Notes: a model not told the origin generated them from the letters alone. DNA of 64,000 bases from Arachis hypogaea (GCF_003086295.3 NC_092050.1:156308699-156372698); one strand, 5' to 3'. Positions 50,004-62,605 are shown, numbered from the stretch's first letter. Made by a program: numbers and translations.

Positions 50004-52062
50004 TTACCAATATTCTTTGCAAGAGCAAACTCCATTTTTAAAATGGTGATATCTCGTCCTGTCTCTAACTATAATTACTCGCTCATAAACCTTGGAGATG
50101 AATTTTGTTGCTTTATGACAGTCCACACAAACTCTCAAATTCTTCACAATGCGAATCGGGGTTCCAGGTGCTGTGTTCATCAACCCAAAAGCAATAGCCA
50201 ATTTCTCACTGTGTATTGACAGGGCAGTCTCTTTGTCTTCCTCGTCATCAATATCGAGCAGAAGCTCCCCAAATTCTGGAACATACCCAGCAATCTTTAA
50301 CTTGGTTGTCATCTCATCCAAAAATGAGTAAAGCTCTTTACTTTGAGGATGGGATCGATCCCCAACAAGGAATTGATGGAATGTTCCATTCAATTCAATT
50401 GAACTGCAACCGGGAACCTTTTTTCTGTCACTGTTTTCATTCTTCTCTCTTAGCATCCTTGCTTCATTCCATCTTCTGGACGTGGAATATATATTACCCA
50501 ATAGAACATGACACCCTATATGGTCAGGATCCATTTCTTTAATAATTTTCCCTATTCTATAACCCCTCTGCATATCTTTATAGATTCTACAAGCATTTAG
50601 TAGTGCTCCCCAAATTGCTACATCTGGAGCCATAGGCATACCTGATATCATTTCTTCGGCCTCCTTTAGGAGACCGGCACGACTGAGTAGATCTACCATG
50701 CATCCATAATGCTCTATTTCCGGGTTAATTCCATAGTCACTAACCATCAATCTGAAGTAGGACTTCCCCTCCTCGACCATGTGGCCATGGCTACAAGCAT
50801 TTAGTAACGCAATGAACGTGACTCTATTGGGAGAAACATTTTCAATCTTCATTTGTTCAAAAACACTTATAGCCTCGTTGGGTTTTCCATGCATTGCAAA
50901 CCCACCAATCATGGCATTCCAAGGCCAAACCTTTCGCTTCAAATTGTGTTCATTGAAAACTCTTGATGCAGATTCAATGTCACCACACTTTGCATACATG
51001 TCAATGATGCTAGCAAGAAGCTTCTCATTCATCTTGATTTCACTTCTGCCACTGTAAACATGGATCCACTTCCCTTGATCCAATGCTACTAGATTTGAAC
51101 ATGCTGTAAGAGCACTTACAAGTGTATATTCATTTGGCTTTGTACCTACTTGTAGCATCATGTGGAAGAAATCCAAAGCCTCCATAAAACAGCCAACCTA
51201 TATTAAGTATGAAGTAAGTAACTTAGACATAGCACATCAATCAAGATATGTATTGGAAAAAAAAAATGATATAGTTTCCAATACAAACTTCTGCAATGTC
51301 TATAAATAAACAAGATGTCCAATAATGTCGAATGTTAGTAATTAGTACGATTAATTTGTTGATGTTCCAAACGAGCAATACCTGCACATAGCCGGCAATT
51401 ATCGTACTCCATGACACGACATTACGCTCTTGCATTCCATCAAACAATTCCTTAGCTTTGCTCATGTTACCTGCTCCAACATAAGCAACAATCATGTTGT
51501 TCCATGAATACAAATCTCTATACTCCGCGGCCCATTCAAAGACCTTTCGGCTCTCCTCCACAAGTTTCCACTTCCCATACATAGTAATCAAAGCATTTGC
51601 AACATAGACATTATTCTCCACGCCAGTTTTCACAGCATGAACTTGAACCTGCTCCCCCTCCTGCACACCCAACCCATTCCCACAAGCACCAAAAGCAAAC
51701 ACAAAGCTATATCTATTAGGAAGAAGACCCGAATCCCGAATCAAAGACCGGAAAACCATGAGGGAATCACGACAGGAATCAGAGGACAAAGAATGGGCCT
51801 TGATCATAGTGTTGTAGATGAACAAGTCTGGTTGAGGAATTTGATCAAACACTTTGTGGGCATATGAAAGGGAAGCAAAAGCAAGAAGCTTTAGAAACTT
51901 ATTAGCTGAAACAAAGTGTGAGATTAGGCCAGTGGTTAGTAACTGTGCATGAGTCTGCTTAATTTGCTGCATTGATTTGCATGATTCAATCAAAGAGCGA
52001 AGCCTAACACAATGATCATAATGTGAAGAAGGCCTCGTCAACGTTGAACAGAACCGAATCAT
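50004..52062 (-). CDS. PLS-class pentatricopeptide repeat protein with DYW domain
   Basis: Two exons: 52062-51382 (227 codons) and 51197-50004 (398 codons with stop), joined by a 184-bp intron with gta donor and tatag acceptor, giving 624 aa. The start MIRFCSTLTRPSSH looks like an organelle targeting peptide. PPR motifs run from about residue 70 to 430 (DLFIYNTMIKAHSL, NVYVANALITMYGKWKLVEE, NVVSWSTIIAGYVQ, KVWPWNAMIGGFAMHGKPNE), then E/E+ motifs and a DYW domain. The deaminase motif HSEKLA (about 556-561), CVDCH (about 584) and CSC (about 618-620) are kept. The last residues are KEYW where most members have GDYW. Such proteins bind organelle RNA and direct C-to-U editing; the target site is unknown. 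No frame damage is seen. Confidence 0.94.
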
Positions 52063-52743
52063 TTTCTAAAACCTCCCCACCAAGAAGTCACTCGTCGGTT
52101 GCTTTTTTTTTTTTTATTTAAATTGTTAATTAGGAGCATTTTCTTATGCATTCCAACTGTTTGAAAAAATGCCACGCTTATGGTTTTTTTCTCGGTCATA
52201 TTTGGTCTTCTTTTTTGTTTTTTGGTCAAGATATTTGGTCTTCTTGTTTAAAGTTTTTGGCATATTATTGGGCCAGTGTTCAATGGGCTAGTCCAGCCCA
52301 TTATGTTAAATCTTGTAATGTCCCGAGCCTACTTAATTGAATGCTATTGTTGTAGTCCAGTTGCACATTTTGTGCCAAAGAAAGGGTTTCATTTAAAGTT
52401 TGAAAAAAAAAAAGGTTTTTATTTATGACAAAAGATTAACAGAATAACTTTCATTTTGATATCTAAAATGTAAAAGAATAACAAAAGAAATTTCGAATCT
52501 ACCAAAGGAATGAAAGGACGACTAATTCGTAATTATACTTATTGTTAGAGTCTTCCAACTCTTTATCTTCGTAAAGTATATGTATGATCAAGTAATAAAT
52601 TAAACCCAATAAATATAGAGCATCCAAAATATGTGAAGATTTTAGAGGGTAACTGGGGTTGGTGAAAATTTGATATTACATATCATCTTTTAATTTTTAG
52701 ACCTCTTTATAGGGGATATTGGTATTGTTTCACATTATATTTA
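52063..52743. other. PPR 5' flank, no gene seen
   Basis: The region upstream of the PPR start has a T run near 52104-52115 and then AT-rich sequence. The 64-codon ORF at 52146 has no support. Confidence 0.55.
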
Positions 52744-53618
52744 TATAAAATAGAGTAAAGTATCATTTTTGTCCTTAACGTTTAGGATAAGTTCTAAAGT
52801 TGTCCCTAACGTTTCAATCGTCCTATTTAAGTCCCTAACGTTTCAAAATTGACTCAATGTTGTCCTGCCGTTAGGGATCTGTTAACAAAATTGACGGCAG
52901 GATAGAATTGAGACGATTTTAAAACATTAGGGAGTTAAATAAGAAGAAAACGTTAGGGACAAAAACGATACATAAAAATAAATTTTAATTTAATTTTATC
53001 TTTCAATAATATTAATTTTTTACTGTACATAGTATTCAATTATTTTTTAATTACATCTAAATAAATTACACTTAATCATATTATTTTTATTTTAAATAAA
53101 TTTATTATTTTATAATTTTAAATAATTTTGATATATTAGAGACAAAAGATATAATTTATATTTTATTGTATATATATTTTTTTTTCTGCAAGTTTATATA
53201 CTAGTCATTCTACAAACATTTCATGATAACTAAAAATCTTTAAGAGTTAAATTATAAAAAAAATTAATTTATTTGAAATGAAAATAACATGATTAAGTGT
53301 AATTTACTTAGATGTGATTAAAAAATAATTGAATACTATGTATAGTAAAAAATTGATATTATTGAAGGATAAAATTTAAATTTATTTCTATGTATAATTT
53401 TTGTCCCCAACGTTTTCGTCCTATTTATCCCCTCACGTTTCAAAATCGTCTTAATTTTGTTCCGCCGTCAATTCTGTTAATGGATTCCTAATGACAGAAC
53501 AACATTGAGTCCGTTTTGAAAAGTTAGGGACTTAAATAGGACGATTAAAACGTTAGGGACAACTTTAGATCTTACCCCAAACGTTGGGAACAAAAATGAT
53601 ACTTTACTCTATAAAATA
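52744..53618. mobile_element. MULE-type non-autonomous element, 857 bp, 9-bp duplication
   Basis: tataaaata is present at 52744-52752 and 53610-53618. The insert 52753-53609 starts gagtaaagtatcatttttgt and ends with its mirror (atgatactttactc). Arms contain repeated blocks based on ccctaacgttt and cctatttaagtccct, and pairing continues far inward (ttacacttaatcat with atgattaagtgtaa). A 9-bp duplication is the Mutator hallmark. No transposase inside. Confidence 0.9.
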
Positions 53619-54492
53619 TGAGTGACAAGTATAATATTATTTACAATTGAACTCATAAATTAGTAATCAAGTATTTTTAATTTAATTTTGGAGTTCTTTT
53701 TATTCCACTTAATCTTATTTCTCATACTATATATCTTTGATTAAAAGAAGTGTAATATAATTGGTAGAATTTTTCTTCAATTAAGAGGATTTTCTCAACT
53801 AATGTAATTACTAGAATTAAATTGTGTTGACTATGAATGACTTTAATTAGATTTTCCATATTTTGTTGACTAAACAAGTCATTTGTAAGTCTTCAGCTGA
53901 TTGAAAGTTTGAAACCACATTTACTTACTTTTCCTTTTTCTCCCCAAAAGAGAGACACTTAGCATACTATAGTCTTGTATAATTAATTTGATTATTTATT
54001 ATATGCCCAAACTTACATTAGACAGCACATTAAGGAATCAACTCAATTTTCTCACACATTTAAACATGAGTTTAATGCAAAGTCCAACCCCTTAAACGAG
54101 TGAGAAATTTATCCCTTTAATTAATTTAATTATAATTTTTCTTTCGGTTAATAAATAATAGATATACTACTTTTAAATACGTACAAAAATACTCTACTAC
54201 TTGTTCTACATTCATCGCATCTATCCTCCACTTTTTGGCAACTTGGAATAAATCGAAAGGTGCCACTCACATAAAGACGTCTAAAACGTCTTTTTTTAAA
54301 GATGTTTTTTAGTAATTAAAATTTAACATATATAATCGATTAAATTATGTCATTTTTATCAAAATTAGGCTAGACAAATTGATTTAATCAAAAAAAATAG
54401 TGAATCAAATCTTGAACTGGTCTAAATTAATATTATTTTTTTATAAAAAATGACTACAATACCCTTATTATAGAGAATGATTAAAATACTCT

Positions 54493-54542
<50 letters not shown>

Positions 54543-54897
54543 TTTAAAAATTCTAAATCCTAACCCTACGATAGAAAAATAAAGAACTAAAATTTAGGAT
54601 TCTCATAATTAATATATATAATAGAAGTATTTTAGTCATTTTTTATAATAGGGTATTATAGACATTTTTCATAAAAAATAATATTAATTTAGATCAGTTC
54701 AAGATTTGATTATCATTTTTCGATCAATTTGTCTAACTTAATTTTGACAAAAATAACACGATTTAATTGATTATATGTATTAAATTTTAATTATTAAAAA
54801 ACATCTTTATAAAAAGATATTTTCAGCGTCTTTATCTGAGTGGCTCCCTAGATTTAATCATTTGCAATACAATTGCAAAAGAATTTCCTAGTAATTT
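53619..54897. other. AT-rich intergenic, no gene seen
   Basis: About 54270-54830 is a decayed inverted-repeat element: aaaacgtctttttttaaaga near 54283 mirrors tctttataaaaagatatttt near 54803, and internal blocks such as tgtcatttttatcaaaatta and ttaattttgacaaaaataac also pair. An (AT)n run at about 54497-54539 lies at its centre. Confidence 0.6.
54497..54539. repeat. (AT)n microsatellite
   Basis: About 21 AT units at the centre of an inverted-repeat element. Confidence 0.9.
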
Positions 54898-55079
54898 ATG
54901 AGTTTAATTTTGATGTATTAATAGTGTAAAACATTTTATACGGTCGTATAATTATATTCATTTTTTTATAATTATTCATCCGATTAATGTAAAAAATAGT
55001 TATTTTTATTAATATTGTATTACATAATTTGATACACGTGTAAAACTATTTATTAATAATGCATTCAAATTAAATTCAT
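54898..55079. mobile_element. MITE, about 182 bp
   Basis: Starts atgagtttaattttgatg and ends tcaaattaaattcat. Inner parts also pair (tgtaaaacattttatac with cacgtgtaaaac). Related to the interrupted copy at 39410-39803. Confidence 0.75.
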
Positions 55080-56580
55080 AACTTATTTGAAGAAACAAAG
55101 AGTAGGAACTGTATGCACGTGTTGCATGAACATTTAAAAAAAAAAGAAAAAGAAAAAGAAAAAAGATATTAGGGTTTAGAGTAATGTACACTTAACATAA
55201 AACGACAAGCATGATATTGCAATAAGAGTAGCTAGAAACTATTATGAAGCCATCAAACCTAAGAATCTTAGCATGTTATTAGGGTTGTTGATTGAAGTGG
55301 TCCAATGGGATTAGATTTACATGTATATACAATTTTTTGCTATGAAATTGAGTACAATAATAATGGGTTTTGGTGGCAAGTTGTAGAAATTATTCGAGTG
55401 TACAACAGTAATTATTATAAAGATAATAGATGAATACAAGAATCAAGAAAGAAAAAGAGTACAATAAAGCTTTGCAATGATCACACACAAGATAAGCATT
55501 ATTAGGTAAGGTAAAAAACCAAGATTTGATGGCTGCACTAAATTTGTTCTCTGAGAGTTAAGTCTTAACTAAAGCGACAAAAGCTTTCATTATTATCATG
55601 TCATTTTTATTTTCCTTCCCTTTTATTTATTTCTTATGCTAAAGACTATATTTCGTTTGAGATTGAAGCAACTTGAATTAATTCTTTCAAGTGGACAAAT
55701 TAAAGGTATTATTGAAAATAAATAATAATCCTTAGGTCCAATTTGAATAAATAATTTAATTAATTTTTTTTAAAATAGTTTAAACAATAAATATTAATAT
55801 TAAAAATAGTTTATAAATAAATTATTTTATATTTAATTTTTTTAATTCTAAAAGTATTTATTTTAAAAAAATATAATAAAAAACTTTTTATTATAAGAAA
55901 AATCATTTTTTTAATTTCTCTATAAACATTTAATATATTTTTTTAAAATTTTAATTTAATTTTAAAAATTATATTAGACATTAATACTACTACTTTTCAT
56001 AAGTCAAAAGTTTAAAAAAATAATTTTTGAAATTTTCGAACAGCCCTTAAAAAATAACTTAATCGGATAATAATTTATGAAAAATTGATTAATATTTTCA
56101 TGGTATATATACTTAAAAACGTTAGCTTGGTTTCCTATATTATTCATCATCTAAGTTTAATAAATTATTGGATTATATTTTATTTAAAAATCACTTCCTT
56201 AATTATAACCTCATTATTTATAATATTAATTAATTTTGTCAATAAAAATAGACATTTATTAAATTAATGTTTTAATAGAAAAAATGTTTTTAAATACTTG
56301 ACAACCCGGAAAAGGAAATAACAAACCGAATACACCAAATTTGGACATTGTTAATTAATTGAATTAATCTTTTATATCAAATGAAAATTTTAATTTTTCA
56401 TAGGTATGAGACCCTGCATTGTAAATAACAGCAAACTATTTTAACACCTCATGCTTCATTCATCTTTAATTTTAAGTAAAAATAAAAAATAAAGAAAAAA
56501 ATGGAACTTATAAGAGGCTAATTTTTTTTATATTGATTAAATATATGTGTAATACATTATTATTGGAAGATTATGTGTTT
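55080..56580. other. AT-rich intergenic, no gene seen
   Basis: Low-complexity sequence. The ORF at 56085 is composition driven. Confidence 0.55.
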
Positions 56581-56589
56581 TTTTTTTTG

Positions 56590-56895
56590 ATATGGTGTTT
56601 TATTCAAATCGAATGGTCCGATTTGTTTGAAGAAAAAAATAAACTATAAATCGGAGGGTCCGATTTGTTTGAAGAAAAAAATAAACTACAAATCGAAGAG
56701 TTTGATTTGTATTTTTTATTTTTTTATTTTTTAAAATAAAATTCAAACGGTCCGATTTTAACATTAAAAATTATTTTATTTTCGAAATCACAAATCAGAC
56801 CGATCAATTTGTAATTATTTGTTTAAAAAAAATTATACAAACAAATCAATGCCTCCGATTTATATATTCCATACCAATATAAAACACACTTCTCC
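56590..56895. repeat. Array of GGNC/GTCC palindromes in a foldback (array B)
   Basis: Six units of the aaatcgga...tccgattt type lie at about 56607, 56649, 56692, 56745, 56794 and 56845. Two adjacent units share an almost identical 46-bp period (gtttgaagaaaaaaataaac). The outer ends (ggtgttttattc and its mirror ataaaacac) suggest a foldback about 300 bp long. The motif is the same as in array A at 20600-20810. Confidence 0.7.
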
Positions 56896-57476
56896 TCAAA
56901 GCTTCTTGTTATACACCTTTCTCTCACACATAAAAAATAATAAGCGCTTATAAAAACCTCATCCATTGCTTTCAAAATGAAGGTATGGTACTATGGTTAG
57001 GTTTCAAGTGCGAATGATTATTGGTTGGGTCACTTTCCCAAAGTAGTGTGAATGTGTAATCCAATCCAATTGAGTACTAAAAATCTTGCTGATTGGTGCT
57101 ATTATATATTTATATTTTTTTATTTATTTTTTTCCCTCTCCTTTATACCAATTATAATTATGTTAAATTAATGTATTAGTCTGTGTCTAATGTCTGTTGT
57201 CTAATAATGCTAAGAGGACCCATTATCATCTCTTTTTAATCAATGTAAAAAAATTGTGAGGGCTTGTCGGATGGTGGTAATAGACTAATAGTACCATAAC
57301 AATTATTTTTATGGTATTGTTTTTCTTGATTCCATTGAAATTGGGTCCACCTCATATATGAGCCAATTATGCCATAGATTGGTGGGAGAAAACAATGCAA
57401 GAGAGAAAGAAGAATGAGAAAAAAAAAAAAAGAAAATAAATCTCATGCAGATAGGGATTTAATTTGTTTTGGCAAA
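56896..57476. other. Intergenic, no gene seen
   Basis: Mixed AT-rich sequence with an A run at about 57419-57431. Confidence 0.55.
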
Positions 57477-58002
57477 TTTATTTACGAGTAAAGTATTGTT
57501 TTTGTCCCTAACGTTTAGGATAAGTCTTATTTGTGTCCCTAACGTTTAAATCGTCCTATTTGTATTCTTAACGTTTATAAAAGTGATTTAATATTATCCT
57601 ACTATCAATTATACTAACAAATCAAATTATATTTTTCAATTATTCTCACTTGGATGTATTCATTCTCAATTAGATCTCATTTGAATGTGGTCGATTTTAA
57701 TATTATACCCACTATTTGTGTTTAGATTCAATTATATCCCTAGAAAAGTGAATTATGTAAATGTTGTAGGAATTAGTTTCAATATTTGATGAGCTATTTT
57801 TCGGAGTAGATCATCGATTCTATCCCAGACATTTGTATTCTAACATCAATAAGAGATTTTTAAAACTCAAACTAAAACGCTCATGATGTGTAATTGACGA
57901 CAGGATAACATTGAATCACTTTTACAAACGTTAAAGATACAAATAGGACGATTTAAACATTAGGGACACAAATAGAATTTACATACTTTACTCTTTATTT
58001 AT
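57477..58002. mobile_element. MULE-type non-autonomous element, 508 bp, 9-bp duplication (one mismatch)
   Basis: Flanks are tttatttac (57477-57485) and tttatttat (57994-58002). The insert 57486-57993 starts gagtaaagtattgtttttgt and ends acatactttactc, the same family as 52753-53609, with ccctaacgttt and aaatcgtcctatttgt blocks mirrored at the right end. The middle is different from the first copy. Confidence 0.85.
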
Positions 58003-58828
58003 TTATTTATTTTCTTGTAGGGTCATTAAGGGCATTAAGTGGGAGCTGCAAAAGTAACAATGTAACATACCATGTGATAGAAATGGCACATTATGGCTTG
58101 TACTTAAAAGTGTTATAGATGCTAACACAAGTGTATATATGCTGTTAAATTACAATTATTAATAATTAATATAATAAATATCCAATTTGACACAAGACAC
58201 ATGATTTTATATATTAGTAATCTATCTCTTGTTTTACATGTCTTTCATTTAATTTGGAACTTAATTTACTTGTTGTGCCATGCAAATGATAATATAGATT
58301 AAGTTATAAAATGTGTATGTTTCATAAATATCTTATCACAAAGGATATAAATACTTATTTATTTTAAGATAAAGATGGAAAAAAAATTTGTTTCTCTATT
58401 TTTATGTGCATACAAAGTTAGATAATTTTATGTTTAAAACAAAAAATGTATCATTTATATTTGTATCTCTTTCTTTCAAACAAATTTGTATATCTTAGTT
58501 ATAGTATATTTGTATGTTTGATTATATTACATATATAATTATTCATATATATTTTTTAAAAAATTTTAACTTTTAAGATAATTGATTTTATAATATAATA
58601 TCTATAACCAAAAAATTGATCTAAAATTCGATCCTTATTAGTTTAGATGAATAAAAAAATATTTATATAAAATTTATGTAAATTTAAAAGGAATATTTGT
58701 TTGAAAAATGTGTATTAAAAATATAATTATTAATGTATTTTTTTATTAATTTAAATTTTTTTACAAATATTTTCACCAATGGCATGAAGATATTATTGAC
58801 AAGGATCTACCTAAAATATGCCTAAAAA
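58003..58828. other. AT-rich intergenic, no gene seen
   Basis: Low-complexity sequence, no ORF with recognisable content. Confidence 0.55.
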
Positions 58829-59779
58829 TATTAATAAGGAATAAGTACTATTTTGGTTCCTAAAGTTTAGAGTTAAAATTAAATTCGTTCCTAACGTTAT
58901 TTTAAATTTAAAATCGTTCCCAACGTTTCATTTGGATTTGGTATTAAAATCGTCTTTTTGACTTTTTACGGATAAAAATACCCTTCACCATCACCACCTT
59001 TGCCACCACCACCTCTCTTACTCCCACCAAATACCAATAATCAAATTCAAGAACACAATATTCAACACCAACAATATATAACACATTATTCAAATTCCAA
59101 ATCAACAACATCAAATTCGACAACAAAATCAACACACAACAATAATAAAATAAAAAAATAACAAATCAAAATCAGAAACAAAAGTAGAAGCAGACGCAGA
59201 AACAGAAGCAGAATAAAAAACAAGAGCAAGAGCAGAAGCAGAAGACGAATCGAAAGCAGAAGCCGAAGCAGAAGAAGATGCAGAAGTAGAAGTCGAAACA
59301 GAAGCAAAAGCAAAAGCAAAAGCAGAATCAGCGAGATGCAGCGGCGAGAACGCGAAGTAGCAGCGAGGTCAGTAGCAGTGGCGGCAATGGTGGGCCACAA
59401 CGGCGTGCTCTCTCCCTGGCTCGCGTCTCCTCTCTCTCTCTCGCGAGCTCTCTCTCCCTCTGGTTCTGATTTCCAACGACGACGGCGGCTCCAAACTTCA
59501 CCAGCGCCATCTCCCCTTTACCCTCTTCTGCTTTCTACTCATCTTCCTTCTCCCCTTCCCCCTCTTTCTTCCCTCCCTCTCGCGTTCTTTTTTTTTTATT
59601 ATTTTATAAATTTTTTATTAAGAGTAATTTAGTAATAAAATAAAAATTTTTATTAAAAATGACGATTTTAATACCAAATGAAATGTTGGGAACGATTTTA
59701 ATTCCACAATAAAATTGGGGATGAATTTGATTTTGAACATAAATTTTAGGACCAAAATAACACTTATTCTTATTAATAA
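58829..59779. mobile_element. MULE-type non-autonomous element, 933 bp, 9-bp duplication, with purine-rich core
   Basis: tattaataa flanks both sides (58829-58837 and 59771-59779). The insert 58838-59770 begins ggaataagtactattttgg and ends ccaaaataacacttattct. Inner blocks pair (cgttcccaacgtttcatttg with caaatgaaatgttgggaacg). The core (about 59170-59340) is a run of degenerate agaagc/gcagaa hexamers, and 59340-59590 is GC- and CT-rich. ORFs on either strand through the core are low complexity and are not called as genes. Confidence 0.88.
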
Positions 59780-60315
59780 CTTATTTAATCATAATTAGGT
59801 TAACTTTAATAATACTAGGTTGGTTTGTAGCTGAGTTAATCACTGTGTCTCCAATGTGGACACCTCCCCACTAAACCTATATGTATATATGTCACGGGTC
59901 ATTGTTACAAATTAATTTAAAGTATTGTTTGAAATTGATACTTGAACAATTTGATACCATATAATGAGGCCAATAACAAAAGCCATATAGAGTTAAAATT
60001 ATCTATAATACTTCTTTCAATTTGGACCTTAGATTATTATTGTGATTTGCACATCAAAGTTGGATAATGCATTCATCTTAACACCAAAATGAAGCATTAT
60101 TGAATTGTATTTGTCAAATTCAAGCCACCAAATAATAATCTCTTTTAATTCATAATCAGAAATTAGGGCCTTAGGGGGGTATATAGTTGGATTCTTATGT
60201 AAATTAATTGAAGCAATAATGTTTTTCCACTCAGTTCTTGACTCATGATATATAGACCCTATAAATTCCTTTTCCCAACAAACCATCTCATTAGCCCTAT
60301 ATATATTTGCTATTA
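59780..60315. other. Intergenic, no gene seen
   Basis: Unique AT-rich sequence. The 85-codon minus-strand ORF at 60029-60286 (MVCWEKEFIGSIYHES) has no domain I recognise and is not supported. Confidence 0.5.
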
Positions 60316-60560
60316 GGAAAAGTATAGGTTACCAACATATTATCTGTCAATTTATTGTCAATAATAATTAATTATTATATTTTAAACACATATATAAAGA
60401 GACACATCCAGAAAATATATCTATAAAGACACTTCTATTAAACACAGTTATAAAAAAAATATTTTTATTAGACACATCCACAAAGACACTTCCATTAAAC
60501 ACAGTTATAAATAAGAGTTGGCAGAAGTTGGCAGAAATATTGTTGGTAACGTAGCAGGAT
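60316..60560. mobile_element. Probable MITE with internal tandem segments
   Basis: Ends ggttaccaacatatt and aatattgttggtaac form an inverted pair. Inside, a segment with agacacatcca...aaagacacttc.attaaacacagttata appears twice (about 60400 and 60470). gttggcagaagttggc near 60516 also occurs near 37832, linking it to repeats beside the RpiA pseudogene. Confidence 0.5.
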
Positions 60561-61048
60561 TGATTATTAATATTACTTCGTTTATTACATGCGTTTATTT
60601 ATAAAGACGGGATACTAAAATAGGGATATAAAGATATAAAATTATATTTAATAAATAAGATACAAATAAAGATATTGTATTTTAAAATATTAAATTAATA
60701 TATTTTATATTTGTTATGACAAAAAAATACAAAAATATTAACTAAAAATAACTTAATTTTTATTTATTTTTTATTATTCTTGTTAATTTTTTATAATTAT
60801 ATTTTTTAATATAATTATATTTTTTTCTCAAATTTTTTAAATAAAAAAAATTAAATTTTTATAATTTATTTTACTTTATCTCTAAATAAAATATAAAAAT
60901 ATTAAATTTTATGTCTATTTTTTATGTCTTATTCTCAACGTCTTATTTTATATCCTATTCTTAAAAACAAATACAGACTTAGAGAACGAAATCCGTCACA
61001 TGATGATAGGAGTTTATTGGAATTCCACTTCAAAACCATATATATCGG
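60561..61048. other. AT-rich intergenic, no gene seen
   Basis: Low-complexity sequence. Confidence 0.55.
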
Positions 61049-61263
61049 TACAAGAGTAACTAATTTAGGTTAATCGAATAATTAATTCACTTTTTTATTA
61101 AAATAAATGTCAAGAATTTAAATTTTACTTTGTGTATATAACAATTCATTGATGAACGATAAATTTTTAAATAAGATTCTGATTTTCGATAAATTAGCCT
61201 TAAACGAATTAGCCCTTAACTTACTAAGCTAAAAAAATACCGTAAAAAAAAATACAACAGCAA
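61049..61263 (+). mobile_element. Decayed tRNA-type SINE, copy 3 of 3
   Basis: Flanks tacaagagtaa (61049-61059) and tacaacagcaa (61253-61263) match at 9 of 11 sites. The body shares with copies 1 and 2 tttaaattttactttgtgta, a segment ending taaataagattctgatttt, cgaattagcccttaac and taccgtaaaaaa. Confidence 0.75.
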
Positions 61264-62274
61264 TTGATAAGAATATATTTTTATATGAAAATACAAGTAA
61301 CTAAGGAAAATAATATTACGAGATGAACATTTTTAATTAATTAGTATGAAAAGTATAAAATATGAAAATAATAAAAATCACCTAATATTTCTCTTCATAT
61401 ATTACATTTTCATGATCGGATTCAATGCATATATGTACATTTTCACTTTTATTCAAATTATAATTCCATATTACAAAATTAAATTATGCATCAATAGCCA
61501 ATACAATTCTTTTAAAATAACCTAAAACTAATACTTTAAAAAGTCTTTTGTAAATATATAACCATAGAGCCAAGGAATAATGAGTAGTTAGAAATTAAAC
61601 AATGTGCATCAACTAAATAATTAAAATACATTAGGCAAAATTAGTATAAATAGGAAAAACTTATACACAAATTTTAACTTGTTTCTTAAGACAGAAAGTA
61701 GGATTATTATATACCCTCCAATAATTCTTTGATTCGATATATCTAGGCATTGTGTCTAAGTCTAACCTAATTAATAATGTCATATCCTTTAAATTTCTGA
61801 CAATGCTTGTTGACAAGTCCCTTATAATATAGCAATTACAAAATAATAACTAGGGCACTTTTTTTTTTTTTTTGGACTGAAAATAACTAGTGCACTTTGT
61901 AATGGAAGAGAGTACAAATGCAACAATCCAATTTTCTATATCTACAAATTTATTAATAGCTCAAATTAATAACTATAAACTTATCGTAACTATTATTTTA
62001 GGGTTTCCAATAGCATTGTACAAGAGAATAATACAAGCTTACATATGATAAAATGCATGCATGCCTCTTAGTAGGTCTAACATATTATATTATTAGAGGA
62101 CCCCTTATGAAGGGTGGGTAGGGATATATAGTTGATGATAAAGAAAACTATAGATCCTAGCTAAAACCCAAGCCCAAGATTTTGATATATATCTAGCTAC
62201 ATATATATAGGAGATAGACGAATTGATTAATAATGTGTAATCATTGTCCCATCACACTCCACATTTTGATCGGA

Positions 62275-62326
<52 letters not shown>

Positions 62327-62443
62327 GCGTAATTATTGTCATTATCACAACGCTACTACTACTTAAATTTCAAATCTACTAAAATATATACTATTAACAA
62401 TTAATGTTTAGATGATTGGTTAGTATTAGAATTAGTATTGAGT
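61264..62443. other. AT-rich intergenic, no gene seen
   Basis: Includes a T run at 61859-61874 and an (AT)n microsatellite at about 62277-62321. Confidence 0.55.
62277..62321. repeat. (AT)n microsatellite
   Basis: About 22 AT units. Confidence 0.95.
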
Positions 62444-62605
62444 AAGTATATACGAAGGTGAAAATTTAGGTGAAGTCGATTTCATGTGAAGTTGATACTT
62501 GAAAGTTGTTAGATGAAAATTTAGTTAAATCAGTGAAATTATTTAATAGTTTTTAGATATCAACTTTACGTGAAGTCAATTTTACCTGAGTTTCCACCAA
62601 GTATA
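62444..62605. mobile_element. MITE, about 148 bp, with 7-bp flanking repeat
   Basis: aagtata flanks at 62444-62450 and 62599-62605. The insert has arms ggtgaaaatttaggtgaag and the mirror tttacctgagtttccacc, with inner gtgaagttgata and tatcaactttacgtgaag. An older relative lies in intron 1 of the TGD5-like gene. Confidence 0.7.

Noticed and set aside
52146..52340. 64-codon ORF upstream of the PPR gene
   Set aside because: No domain, T-rich low-complexity start, no splice partner found.
59086..59400. Leucine-rich minus-strand ORF through the purine tract
   Set aside because: Produced by hexamer repeats inside a non-autonomous transposon; composition only.
60029..60286. 85-codon minus-strand ORF starting MVCWEKEFIGSIYHES
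   Set aside because: No recognisable family and isolated; I could not support it as a gene.
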